Below are positions 25,380 to 33,470 of a DNA stretch of 64,000 nt, piece by piece. Location: NCBI RefSeq assembly GCF_039537265.1, contig NZ_BAABAE010000001.1, positions 186,001 through 250,000 on the forward strand, read 5' to 3'. Both the position numbers and the translations under genes were made by a program. Below the pieces are notes generated by a model. That model saw nothing but the letters and a program-made list of their open reading frames with translations. It had not been told where the DNA came from and did not search any database. This DNA comes from Terrimesophilobacter bigeumensis (GTDB lineage Bacteria; Actinomycetota; Actinomycetes; Actinomycetales; Microbacteriaceae). Positions within the stretch are counted from its first letter, which is position 1, and every line of letters begins with the position of its first letter.

Positions 25380-26036
25380 GTGAAAGCCCCTTGGAGTTGC
25401 ATCCTGTTCGACCTGGACGGGACCATCGCAGACTCCGCTCCGGGCATCACCGCATCGCTCGGTTTCATGTTCGAGAAGCTCGGGCGTCCGGTGCCCTCGC
25501 AGGAGGAGCTCCGCGCCTGGGTCGGCCCGCCCATCCTCGACTCCTTCCGGGACCTGGCCGGGATGAATCCGGTCGAGTCCGCGCAGGCGCTCGCGATCTA
25601 CCGGCAGCACTACCTGGCCAACAGCGGCAACGGCAGCCCGATCTATCCGGGGGTGTCCGGGGTTCTCCGGCAGATCCACGAGGCAGGGGTTCCGCTCGCG
25701 CTGGCCACCTCGAAACCGGAGTTCGCCGCCTCGCTCATCCTCGACCATGGCAACCTCACCCAATATTTCCGGGTGATCTCCGGCTCGTCGATCGACGAGA
25801 TCCGCAGCGCCAAGAAGGATGTCATCGCCGAGGCGATCAACCGTTTCACCATGATCGAGGCCGACCTCAGCAACCCGGTGATGGTCGGCGACCGTTTCTA
25901 TGACGTCGAGGGTGCGGAGGCGAACGGCATCCCGGCAATCTATGTCGAGTGGGGCTACGGCTCGCCCGCGGAGAGCGAGGATGCGATCGCCTCCGTCGGA
26001 ACGAGCGCAGAGCTCAAGACGCTGCTGCTGCCGTGA
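25380..26036 (+). CDS. HAD-superfamily phosphatase (phosphoglycolate phosphatase-like)
   Basis: A 218-residue HAD hydrolase with motif I FDLDGTIADS (nucleophile Asp and general acid Asp), a helical cap, motif II LATSKPE, the motif III Lys around SAKKDVI, and motif IV MVGDRFYDVEGA. The cap and length fit the Gph/PgmB-like subgroup acting on small phosphorylated metabolites; the exact substrate is open. The GTG start lies 32 nt after the nucS stop. Confidence 0.85.
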   Translation: MKAPWSCILFDLDGTIADSAPGITASLGFMFEKLGRPVPSQEELRAWVGPPILDSFRDLAGMNPVESAQALAIYRQHYLANSGNGSPIYPGVSGVLRQIHEAGVPLALATSKPEFAASLILDHGNLTQYFRVISGSSIDEIRSAKKDVIAEAINRFTMIEADLSNPVMVGDRFYDVEGAEANGIPAIYVEWGYGSPAESEDAIASVGTSAELKTLLLP

Positions 26037-26045
26037 GGTGAAGGC

Positions 26046-26258
26046 TCAGGCGACCAGTTCGACCGGGCAGTGGAGCAACGTCGGCCTCCCCTCCCTCTTC
26101 GTCATCGCGTGCCGGGACATCGGTTGGGCGCACAGCGGACACGCCTTGCCGGATGACGGTGGGAGTTCCGGCTCGCCGTAGGGACCCAGCGGCGGTGGCC
26201 CGATCCAGGGAAACAGCGCGGCGTTCAGGCGATGCACCCAGTTCGTCTTCGGCGTCAC
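26046..26258 (-). CDS. Small conserved protein with a CxxC knuckle
   Basis: A 70-residue protein containing CPLCAQPMSRH and a C-terminal HC pair, suggesting a small zinc-binding knuckle. The GTG start at 26258 has GGAG 5 nt upstream. It is divergent from the OhrR-like regulator, with a shared 71-nt AT-rich region that includes an operator-like palindrome, so it is a candidate target of that regulator. Function unknown. Confidence 0.6.
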   Translation of the reverse strand: MTPKTNWVHRLNAALFPWIGPPPLGPYGEPELPPSSGKACPLCAQPMSRHAMTKREGRPTLLHCPVELVA

Positions 26259-26269
26259 ATCCCACTCCT

Positions 26270-26294
26270 TAGTACACTTACTATTAGCGTACTA
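26270..26294. promoter_or_regulatory. Operator-like palindrome between the small CxxC gene and the MarR gene
   Basis: TAGTAC (26270-26275) and GTACTA (26289-26294) form an inverted repeat in an unusually AT-rich stretch. The position between divergent starts and next to a MarR/OhrR gene suggests autoregulation. Confidence 0.5.
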
Positions 26295-26329
26295 TATAAA
26301 CCTGCTAGGCTTGCTCACGGAGGCGGACG

Positions 26330-26770
26330 ATGACGACAGTGCAGGAGAATCCACTGGCCCTGGAGTGGCAGGTCTGCTTCAACCTCGCCGCCGCATCCCG
26401 CAGCGTCATCGCGCTGTACCGTCCCGTGCTCGAGCCGCTCGGCCTCACCCATCCGCAGTACCTCGTCATGCTCGCACTCTGGGAGAAGAGCCCGCGCACC
26501 GTCTCCGAGCTCGGAGCCGAACTCCTGCTCGAACCGGCGACGTTGTCCCCACTGCTCAAGAGGCTCGCGAACGCCGGCTACCTCACACGCGAACGCAGCA
26601 CGAGCGACGAGCGCGCTCTCGCCGTCACCCTCACCCCGGACGGGGTGGCACTGCGCGAGAAGGCCCTCGCGGTCCCCGGTCAGATCGTCGCGAAGCTCGG
26701 CCTTCCACTCGAAGAGCTCGAGCACGCAAGACACGTGCTGCACCGTCTCATCGAGGCGGCCATCGCCTAG
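26330..26770 (+). CDS. MarR-family regulator, OhrR-like
   Basis: A 146-residue winged-helix repressor. The recognition region is visible as SELGAELLLEPATLSPLLKRLANAGYL, followed by the wing RERSTSDERALAVTLT. Cys near residue 17 in WQVCFNLAAAS is in the place of the peroxidatic Cys of OhrR, which senses organic hydroperoxides. GGAGG (26319-26323) precedes the ATG. No ohr gene is adjacent; targets may be the divergent small protein or the downstream transporter. Confidence 0.85.
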   Translation: MTTVQENPLALEWQVCFNLAAASRSVIALYRPVLEPLGLTHPQYLVMLALWEKSPRTVSELGAELLLEPATLSPLLKRLANAGYLTRERSTSDERALAVTLTPDGVALREKALAVPGQIVAKLGLPLEELEHARHVLHRLIEAAIA

Positions 26771-26785
26771 ACCGCCCCGGCCCAG

Positions 26786-26791
26786 TAGGGT
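26786..26791 (+). promoter_or_regulatory. Putative -10 box (TAGGGT) of the BASS transporter
   Basis: TAGGGT is followed by exactly 6 nt and the ATG at 26798. This spacing favours that ATG over the one at 26792. Confidence 0.4.
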
Positions 26792-26797
26792 ATGGCC

Positions 26798-27703
26798 ATG
26801 GGATCAGCGCTGACCACCATCGGATTGCCCGTCGCCCTCGGCATCATCATGTTCGGGCTCGGTCTCACCCTCACCCTGGGCGACTTCGCCAGGGTCGGCA
26901 AGCATCCGAAGGCGGTCGTCATCGCCCTCGTCTGCCAACTCCTCCTGCTGCCGGCGCTCTGCTTCGGCCTCGTGCTCGCGTTCCAGCTGTCACCGGTGCT
27001 CGCGGTCGGCATGATGCTGCTCGCCGCCTCGCCGGGCGGCACGACCGCGAACCTCTACAGCCACCTCTTCCGCGGGGATGTCGCGCTCAACATCAGTCTC
27101 ACCGCGATCAACTCCGTCATCGCCGTCGTGACGCTGCCGATCATCGCGAACCTCGCGATCGCCTTCTTCATGCCGGGCGACCCCACCCTCGGCCTGCAGC
27201 TCTCCAAGGTGCTCGAGGTCTTCGCGATCGTGCTGCTGCCGGTGGCGCTCGGCATGCTCGTGCGCTGGTGGAAGCCTCGGTTCGCGGATGCCATGGACAA
27301 GCCGGTGCGGATCGCCTCCGTCATCATCCTGATCGTCGTCATCGCGGGCGCCGTGTACTCGAACATCGACATCCTCGTCGCGAACTTCGCCTCACTCGCA
27401 CTCATCACCGTGCTGTTCTGCCTGCTGAGCCTGACCATCGGCTACTGGGTGCCGAAGCTGTTCGGCGTGCGTCGCGCGCAGGCGGTCGCGAGCGGCTTCG
27501 AGATCGGCATCCACAATGCGACGCTCGCGATCGTGATCGCCCAGACGGTGCTGGGCAGCGTCGAACTGTCGCTGCCGGCCGCGGTGTACGGCGTGCTCAT
27601 GTTCTTCGTCGCGGCGGCCTTCGGGTTCGTCATCCGGGGACGCGTCGGCTCCGTTGACTCGGGTCGATCTGCGGGTGTCGGGGCCATCGAAGTCGCAGAT
27701 TGA
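26798..27703 (+). CDS. Bile acid:sodium symporter-family (BASS) transporter
   Basis: A ~301-residue membrane protein with about nine or ten hydrophobic segments and the BASS signature: FGLGLTLTLGDF, MMLLAASPGGTTANLYSHL (the sodium/substrate crossover) and GFEIGIHNATLAIVIA. Bacterial members carry organic anions such as pantoate or bile acids; the substrate here is unknown. An ATG at 26792 exists, but the promoter spacing favours 26798. The last ~17 codons run through the left arm and into the right arm of a large palindrome, so the C-terminus beyond FVIRG is probably not conserved. Confidence 0.85.
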   Translation: MGSALTTIGLPVALGIIMFGLGLTLTLGDFARVGKHPKAVVIALVCQLLLLPALCFGLVLAFQLSPVLAVGMMLLAASPGGTTANLYSHLFRGDVALNISLTAINSVIAVVTLPIIANLAIAFFMPGDPTLGLQLSKVLEVFAIVLLPVALGMLVRWWKPRFADAMDKPVRIASVIILIVVIAGAVYSNIDILVANFASLALITVLFCLLSLTIGYWVPKLFGVRRAQAVASGFEIGIHNATLAIVIAQTVLGSVELSLPAAVYGVLMFFVAAAFGFVIRGRVGSVDSGRSAGVGAIEVAD

Positions 27704-27715
27704 CCCGAGTCAACG
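27652..27715. terminator. 22-bp inverted repeat between convergent genes
   Basis: Arms 27652-27673 and 27694-27715 pair over 22 bp with one G:U-compatible mismatch and a 20-nt loop. It overlaps the stop codon of the BASS gene and lies 22 nt before the end of hemL on the other strand, as expected of a bidirectional terminator. Its sequence is unrelated to the 561/1661 palindromes. Confidence 0.75.
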
Positions 27716-27737
27716 AGAAGGCAGGGGGCGGGCGCGC

Positions 27738-29078
27738 TCAGTCGGCGGGGCGTGCCGCGGCGGCGGCCTTCGCGGCAGCCGGCACCGCGTCGACGATCCG
27801 CCCGACCGCGGCGCTGTCGTGGGCGGCCGTCACGAACCACGCCTCGAACACCGATGGCGGAAGGTTGACGCCGGCGGACAGCATCGCGTGGAAGAACGGT
27901 GGATAGCGGAACGCCTCCTGACGCCTGACCGCAGCGTAGTCGCGCGGCGACTCCGTGGCGAAGGCGAACGAGAAGAGCGTGCCGGCCCGCTGCACGACGT
28001 GCGCGACACCCTCGGCGGAGAGGGCGTCCGACACGGCGGCGGACAGCTCGTTCGCGACCGAGGTCACGCGCTCGTACACCCCGGCATCCGCGGCGCGCAG
28101 AGTCGCGATGCCCGCGGCCACCGCGAGCGGGTTACCGCTCAGCGTGCCGGCCTGGTAGACCGGGCCGAGCGGGGCCAGGTGATCCATGACGTCCGCGCGA
28201 CCGCCGAGCGCCGCCAGAGGCATGCCGCCGCCGATCACCTTGCCGAAGGCGAACAGGTCGGGCTCCCAGTCCTCTCCGCCGGGAACGGCGCCGGAGGCCT
28301 CGAGCCCCCACCATCCGGCCTCCCCGACCCGGAACCCGGTGAGCACCTCGTCGAGGATGAGCAGTGCCCCGTGCTCGCGGGCGATCGAACCGATCGCCCG
28401 GTTGAATCCCGGGTCCGGGGCGACGACCCCCATGTTCGCCGCGGCCGCCTCGGTGATGATCGCGGCGATGCGATCGCCGTGCTCCGCGAAGGCGGCCCGG
28501 ACCGCCGCCTCGTCGTTGTAAGGGAGGACGAGGGTCTGCGCCGCCACGGCCGCCGGCACACCGGCCGAGCCGGGCAGGGCAAGGGTCGCGAGGCCGGAGC
28601 CGGCCTCGGCCAGCAGCGAGTCCGAATGTCCGTGGTAGTGGCCGGCGAACTTCACGAGCAGGTCGCGTCCGGTATAGCCACGGGCCAGGCGGATCGCGGT
28701 CATCGTCGCCTCGGTGCCGGTCGACACGAGGCGGAGCTTCCCGATCGGATGCCGCCCCCCAGCGCTCACCCGCGCCTCCACGAGTTCGGCGAGCTCCGTC
28801 TCCCCGGGCGTCGACGCCCCGAACGACAGACCGCGCGCCGCGGCATCCTGGACCGCGCGCACGACCTCGGGATGCGCGTGCCCGAGCAGGGCAGGGCCCC
28901 ACGATGCGACCAGGTCGACATACTCGCGACCTTCGACATCAGTGAGGTACGGGCCGGTGCCGCTCACGAAGAACCGCGGGGTGCCGCCGACGGAGCCGAA
29001 CGCACGAACCGGGGAGTTCACACCCCCGGGGATCGCCTGCTGCGCCCGCTCGAACTGCTGCCGGTTGGTGGTCGTCAT
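27738..29078 (-). CDS. hemL: Glutamate-1-semialdehyde 2,1-aminomutase
   Basis: A 446-residue PLP enzyme that converts glutamate-1-semialdehyde to 5-aminolevulinate, the second step of the C5 haem pathway begun by HemA. Visible are the N-terminal AIPGGVNSPVRAF, the aspartate contact LLILDEVLTGFRVG and the Schiff-base lysine in FGKVIGGGMPLAA. The ATG overlaps the hemB stop (ATGA). It is the last gene of the haem operon and ends near the 22-bp terminator palindrome. Confidence 0.97.
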   Translation of the reverse strand: MTTTNRQQFERAQQAIPGGVNSPVRAFGSVGGTPRFFVSGTGPYLTDVEGREYVDLVASWGPALLGHAHPEVVRAVQDAAARGLSFGASTPGETELAELVEARVSAGGRHPIGKLRLVSTGTEATMTAIRLARGYTGRDLLVKFAGHYHGHSDSLLAEAGSGLATLALPGSAGVPAAVAAQTLVLPYNDEAAVRAAFAEHGDRIAAIITEAAAANMGVVAPDPGFNRAIGSIAREHGALLILDEVLTGFRVGEAGWWGLEASGAVPGGEDWEPDLFAFGKVIGGGMPLAALGGRADVMDHLAPLGPVYQAGTLSGNPLAVAAGIATLRAADAGVYERVTSVANELSAAVSDALSAEGVAHVVQRAGTLFSFAFATESPRDYAAVRRQEAFRYPPFFHAMLSAGVNLPPSVFEAWFVTAAHDSAAVGRIVDAVPAAAKAAAAARPAD

Positions 29079-30049
29079 GCGATCGCCTCCGCGGCTTCGA
29101 TGGCCCAGTAGGTGAGAACGGCCTCGGCACCGGCGCGGCGGATGCCCACGAGACTCTCCATGATCGCGCGCTCGCGGTCGATCCATCCGTTCGCCGCCGC
29201 AGCCTCGACCATCGCGTACTCTCCGCTCACCTGGTATGCCCAAACCGGAATGGGGCTCTCCGCGGCGACGTCGGCGAGAATGTCGAGGTAGCTCATCGCC
29301 GGTTTCACCATGATGATGTCGGCACCCTCGTCGATGTCGAGCCTGGCCTCGTGGAGTCCTTCACGCCGGTTGGTCGGGTCCAGCTGGTAGGTGCGGCGGT
29401 CGCCGACGAGCGAGGAGTCGACCGCTTCGCGGAATGGCCCGTAGAACGCGGACGCGTACTTCGCGGCATAACCGAGTATGGCCGTCTGGGAATACGCTGC
29501 GGAGTCGAGCGCCTCCCGCACGGCGGCGACCTGGCCGTCCATCATCCCGGACAGCCCCAGGAGGGCGGAGCCGGCGGCGGCCTGCGCGAGAGCCATCTCC
29601 TGGTAGCGCTCGAGGCTCGCGTCGTTGTCGACGCGACCATCCGCATCGAGAACACCGCAGTGGCCGTGGTCGGTGAACTCGTCGAGGCACAGGTCCGTCT
29701 GGACGACGAGCGCGGACCCGACCTCCGCCGCCGCGATCCGCGTCGCGACGTTGAGGATGCCGTTCTCGTCGGTGGCGCCCGAACCGATCGCATCCTTGTG
29801 CTCCGGAACACCGAACAGCATGACGCCGCCGATGCCGGAGGCGGCGGCCTCGCCCAGTGCGGCACGGAACGAGTCCAGGCTGTGCTGCACGACACCGGGC
29901 ATCGATCGGATCGGTACCGGCTGGCTGATGCCCTCCCTCACGAACATGGGCAGAATGAGCTCCGCCCGGTGCAGTCGCGTCTCGGCGACGAGTCGCCGCA
30001 TCGCGGGGGTCGCCCGCAGTCGGCGTGGTCGCCGGTCGGGTCCGGTCAT
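29075..30049 (-). CDS. hemB: Delta-aminolevulinic acid dehydratase (porphobilinogen synthase)
   Basis: The protein (324 residues) joins two 5-aminolevulinates to porphobilinogen. The active-site lysines lie in AILGYAAKYASAFYGPFR and IIMVKPAMSYLDI. The metal-site segment reads DLCLDEFTDHGHCG: two of the three cysteines of zinc-type enzymes remain and the middle one is Asp, so metal preference is not obvious. GGAGG precedes the ATG; the gene overlaps hemD upstream and hemL downstream by 4 nt each. Confidence 0.96.
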   Translation of the reverse strand: MTGPDRRPRRLRATPAMRRLVAETRLHRAELILPMFVREGISQPVPIRSMPGVVQHSLDSFRAALGEAAASGIGGVMLFGVPEHKDAIGSGATDENGILNVATRIAAAEVGSALVVQTDLCLDEFTDHGHCGVLDADGRVDNDASLERYQEMALAQAAAGSALLGLSGMMDGQVAAVREALDSAAYSQTAILGYAAKYASAFYGPFREAVDSSLVGDRRTYQLDPTNRREGLHEARLDIDEGADIIMVKPAMSYLDILADVAAESPIPVWAYQVSGEYAMVEAAAANGWIDRERAIMESLVGIRRAGAEAVLTYWAIEAAEAIA

Positions 30050-30792
30050 GGTCGTACCTCCGCAGAATGGATGATGGAGAGGATCAGGGCTTCGATGGAT
30101 TGCCGCTCGGCGATCGCGTCGACGTCGAGGCCGACCGCCCTGGCCTCGGCCGCCGTGCGCGGTCCGATGCAGGCGATCACGGTGCCTGGGGATATGGGCG
30201 CGAGCTGTGCGGCGACCTCCCGCGCAACGCTCCCCGACGTCACGAGGATGGCCCGGATGCCGCCCGACCGCACCTCCGCGACGGTCTCCGGCGCGACACG
30301 CGCGCCGATAGTCCGGTAGGCCGCAACCGCGTCGACCCGGTTCCCCGCCGCACGCAGGCCCTCGGCGGCGGTCGGCTCCGCGATGGCGGACTGCGGCAGG
30401 AAGATCCGCGATCCCGCCCCGCCCGGCCACTCGCTGACCAGGGCGTCCGCCGAGAAGTCGGCACTCGGCACGAAATCGACCCGGAGCCCGGCCTCCGCGA
30501 GCGCATCCGCCGTCGCGGAGCCGACCGCAGCGATCCTCGTGGTCGCGGGAACCTCCACGCCCTCCAGCAGACCGACCGTCGTCGCGCTCGTCACCACGAG
30601 CCAGTCGAAGTCGCCCGCGGCGAGCCGTTCGAGTCCCGCGGCGAGCTCTGCCGCGTCCTCCGTCGGGGCGAACTCGATGAGAGGGGCGATGACCGGTATC
30701 GCCCCCCGCTCGACCAGACGGTTCGCAACGGCACGCCCCCAGGGGCCGCCGCGCGGCACGAGCACGCGCCATCCGGCTATGGCACTGGTCAC
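30046..30792 (-). CDS. hemD: Uroporphyrinogen-III synthase (haem operon copy)
   Basis: A 248-residue HemD-family protein in its expected place between hemC and hemB. It converts hydroxymethylbilane into uroporphyrinogen III. The two-lobed fold is poorly conserved in general, but GWRVLVPRGGPWGR, WLVVTSATTV, AYRTIGA, ILVTSGSVARE and IGPRTAAEA are present. The GTG at 30792 lies 4 nt after the hemC stop. A diverged paralogue is at 14934-15707. Confidence 0.9.
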   Translation of the reverse strand: MTSAIAGWRVLVPRGGPWGRAVANRLVERGAIPVIAPLIEFAPTEDAAELAAGLERLAAGDFDWLVVTSATTVGLLEGVEVPATTRIAAVGSATADALAEAGLRVDFVPSADFSADALVSEWPGGAGSRIFLPQSAIAEPTAAEGLRAAGNRVDAVAAYRTIGARVAPETVAEVRSGGIRAILVTSGSVAREVAAQLAPISPGTVIACIGPRTAAEARAVGLDVDAIAERQSIEALILSIIHSAEVRP

Positions 30793-30796
30793 GGCA

Positions 30797-31708
30797 CTAC
30801 CCTCCGAGCGGGGCGAGCTCTGCCGCCCCCGCCGCGAGCAGCTCGTCGGCGATGCGCCGCGCGAGCTCGTCGGCGGGTGCCGGGGTATCCGCTGGGTAGA
30901 GAGCATGGGAGCTCGTCAGCAGGCTGCTGCCGTCGAGGCTGTAGACGCGCGCCGAGGCGAACAGCAGCCCGCCGTCGAGCATGGCGGTCACACCGACCGG
31001 TGCCGCGCATCCGGCCTCCAGTCGGGCGAGGACCCCGCGCTCGGTCTCGACGATCAACCGGGTGGCCGGGTGGTCGAGGGCCGCCACGAGGTGCTCCTCC
31101 CCAGCGCGGACCTCGAGCGCGAGGGATCCCTGGCCGGGTGCCGTCGGCCACTCCGACAGCTCGAGCAACTGTGTGGCGGCGTCGAGTCTTCCGAGCCGGT
31201 CGAGACCCGCCGCCGCGAGCACGACCGCGTCGAGGTCGCCGGTCGAGACGCGCCCGAGACGCGTGTCGACGTTGCCGCGGATGTCGAGGGTCTCCAGGTC
31301 CGGCCGGCGAGACAGCAGCTGCGCGCGGCGTCGCGGCGACCCGGTCCCGACCCGTGCCCCGACCGGCAGGGTCTCCAGGGTGAATCCGTCCCTGGCGCAC
31401 AGGGCGTCGCGCGCATCGGCCCGCTTCGGCGTCGCGGCGACGACGAGGCCGGGAAGCGGCGAGGTCGGCAGGTCCTTGAGCGAGTGGACGACGATGTCGC
31501 ACTCCCCGGCGAGCAGAGCCTCGCGCAGCGCCGCCGCAAACACCCCTGTCCCCCCGAGCGACGCGAGGGATGCCGTGCTGCGGTCGCCCGCCGTCGTGAT
31601 CTTCACGATCTCGACGGGCTCGCCGCTCCCGCGCGTCAGCCGGTCGGCGATCTGGCCGGTCTGTGCCATCGCGAGGGCGCTCGCGCGCGTGCCGATGCGG
31701 AGGGTCAC
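30797..31708 (-). CDS. hemC: Porphobilinogen deaminase (hydroxymethylbilane synthase)
   Basis: The protein (303 residues) polymerises four porphobilinogens into hydroxymethylbilane. Conserved features include RIGTRASALAMAQ, VHSLKDLPT, GSPRRRAQLL with the chain-binding arginines, and the dipyrromethane cofactor cysteine in RLEAGCAAPVG. The GTG at 31708 overlaps the hemH stop (GTGA); the longer upstream frame is out of register with hemH and not coding. Confidence 0.96.
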   Translation of the reverse strand: MTLRIGTRASALAMAQTGQIADRLTRGSGEPVEIVKITTAGDRSTASLASLGGTGVFAAALREALLAGECDIVVHSLKDLPTSPLPGLVVAATPKRADARDALCARDGFTLETLPVGARVGTGSPRRRAQLLSRRPDLETLDIRGNVDTRLGRVSTGDLDAVVLAAAGLDRLGRLDAATQLLELSEWPTAPGQGSLALEVRAGEEHLVAALDHPATRLIVETERGVLARLEAGCAAPVGVTAMLDGGLLFASARVYSLDGSSLLTSSHALYPADTPAPADELARRIADELLAAGAAELAPLGG

Positions 31709-32805
31709 GGTGCGATCCCTGCGACGGCCGGCTTGAACCCGGCGCGGATGTTCTCGCAGCACGCCGGACGGCAGACGTCGTACCACGGGCCGAGGTTCGT
31801 CAGGGTCGGCCGCTCCTCATCCGGCGTGCCGCGCAGACGTTCGAGCACGAGGTCGACCAGGCCGGACACGAACGCGTGATGGATGCCGGGAGTCGCGACG
31901 CGGATGGCCTCTAGGCCGCGCCGGCGCGTCGCCTGCATGGCCTCGGTGTCGAGGTCCCAGAGCACCTCCATGTGGTCGCTCACGAATCCGAGCGGCACGA
32001 TCACGACGCCGTCGAGCTTCTCGGTGTCGAGGGCGTCGATCGCGTCGTTGATGTCGGGCTCGAGCCACGGCATGCTCGGCGCCCCGGAGCGCGACTGGTA
32101 GACGAGCTCCCAGCTCCCCGGGTGTTCCTGCGCGTCCATGACGACGCGCGCGACCGCGAGGTGCTGCGCCGCATACGCCCCACCCGGGCCGAAGTCGATC
32201 TCGCGCGGCCCGCTGCGCTCCGCATCGTCGGTCGGGATGCTGTGTGTCGAGAACAGCACGTGGATGCGGTCGGGGTCGATGCCCCGCTGCGCGAACTCCG
32301 CGTAGGCCTCGCGCACCCCCTCGATGAACGGCGTGACGAAGCCGGGGTGGTCGAAGTACTGGCGGACCTTGTCGATGTGGACCGTGCCCGCGAGCCCGGT
32401 CTCGGCCAGCGCTCTCGCGAAGTCCTCGCGATACTGGCGACAACTGGAGTACGAACTGTAGGCGCTCGTGACGACCCCGAGCAGCCTCGTGAATCCGCGC
32501 TGGTTCGCCTCGAGGACGGCATCGTTCAGAAACGGCGCCCAGTTGCGGTTTCCCCAGAGCACGGGCAGGTCGATGCCGCGCGCGACCAGTTCCGTCTCGA
32601 TGGCGGCCTTCAGCTGCCGGTTGTGGTCGTTGATCGGGCTGACACCGCCGAAATGGCGGTAGTGGGCGGCGACCGTCTCGAGGCGCTCGTCGGGGATGCC
32701 GCGCCCGCGCGTGACGTTGCGAAGGAACGGGATGACGTCATCCTGCCCCTCCGGTCCGCCGAACCCCGCGAGCAGGATGGCGTCGTAGACGGCAGGCTCG
32801 GTCAC
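31705..32805 (-). CDS. hemH: Coproporphyrin ferrochelatase
   Basis: A 366-residue ferrochelatase. In actinobacteria the enzyme inserts Fe2+ into coproporphyrin III, giving coprohaem for HemQ (also named CpfC). Visible are GGPEGQDDVIPFLRNVTRGRGIP at the start, the catalytic histidine in VLFSTHSIP, and the glutamate region WLEPDINDAI. The CRPACCENIR motif near the C-terminus together with the Cys of SSCRQY fits the [2Fe-2S] cluster ligands seen in actinobacterial enzymes. The GTG start overlaps the hemQ stop by 4 nt. Confidence 0.95.
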   Translation of the reverse strand: MTEPAVYDAILLAGFGGPEGQDDVIPFLRNVTRGRGIPDERLETVAAHYRHFGGVSPINDHNRQLKAAIETELVARGIDLPVLWGNRNWAPFLNDAVLEANQRGFTRLLGVVTSAYSSYSSCRQYREDFARALAETGLAGTVHIDKVRQYFDHPGFVTPFIEGVREAYAEFAQRGIDPDRIHVLFSTHSIPTDDAERSGPREIDFGPGGAYAAQHLAVARVVMDAQEHPGSWELVYQSRSGAPSMPWLEPDINDAIDALDTEKLDGVVIVPLGFVSDHMEVLWDLDTEAMQATRRRGLEAIRVATPGIHHAFVSGLVDLVLERLRGTPDEERPTLTNLGPWYDVCRPACCENIRAGFKPAVAGIAP

Positions 32806-33470
32806 GCCAGGACCTCTGGCAGCTCCGCGAGTTCGATGCGGCGGCCCGTGTAGAAGGGGATCTCCTCCCGCACGTGAAGCCGCGCGTCGACATAGCGCAG
32901 GTGACGCATGAGGTCGACGAGGTCGACGAGGTCGTCGGCCTCAAGTCCGAGAAGCCATTCGTAGTCGCCGAGCGCGAAGCTCGCGACGGTGTTCGCGAGG
33001 ACCTGTGGGAAGTCGCGACCTTTCCTGCCGTGCTCGGCGAGCATCCGCTTGCGCTCATCCTCGGGCAGCAGGTACCACTCGTAGGAGCGCACGAACGGGT
33101 ACACCGTCAGCCAACGCTTCGGCTCGGTGTCCCGAAGGTAGGCCGGGAGGTGGCTCGCGGAGAACTCGGCGTCGCGATGCACCCCGAGCGCGTTCCAGGT
33201 CGGCAGGAGCGTTCTCAGCAGCGGCGATCGGCGAAGCTCGCGCAGCGCCCACTGCAGTCGCTGCGGGTCCGGTCCGTGCAGCCACACCATGAGGTCGGAG
33301 TCCGCCTTCACGCCTGAGGTGTCATAGAGGCCGCGGACCACCACTCCTGTCTTCTGCACCGCGGCGAGGCGTTCGGCGAGGTCGTCGACGGGCCCCTCCG
33401 CGGTCCTGGCGGGGTCTCGCCGCAGCACCGCCCAGAGGGTGTAACCGAGTTCGGGGGTTTCCGTTGTCAT
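32802..33470 (-). CDS. hemQ: Coprohaem decarboxylase (HemQ/ChdC)
   Basis: A 222-residue chlorite-dismutase-family protein that decarboxylates coprohaem III to haem b with hydrogen peroxide, the last step of the Gram-positive haem route. The catalytic-tyrosine stretch YPFVRSYEWYLLP and the proximal haem-histidine region KRMLAEHGRKGRDFP are in place, as is the C-terminal EEIPFYTGRR. It overlaps hemY upstream (ATGA) and hemH downstream (GTGA). Confidence 0.95.
   Translation of the reverse strand: MTTETPELGYTLWAVLRRDPARTAEGPVDDLAERLAAVQKTGVVVRGLYDTSGVKADSDLMVWLHGPDPQRLQWALRELRRSPLLRTLLPTWNALGVHRDAEFSASHLPAYLRDTEPKRWLTVYPFVRSYEWYLLPEDERKRMLAEHGRKGRDFPQVLANTVASFALGDYEWLLGLEADDLVDLVDLMRHLRYVDARLHVREEIPFYTGRRIELAELPEVLA

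Noticed and set aside
14934..30792. The two hemD genes as an assembly duplicate
   Set aside because: The proteins differ throughout and their neighbourhoods are unrelated, so they are real diverged paralogues.
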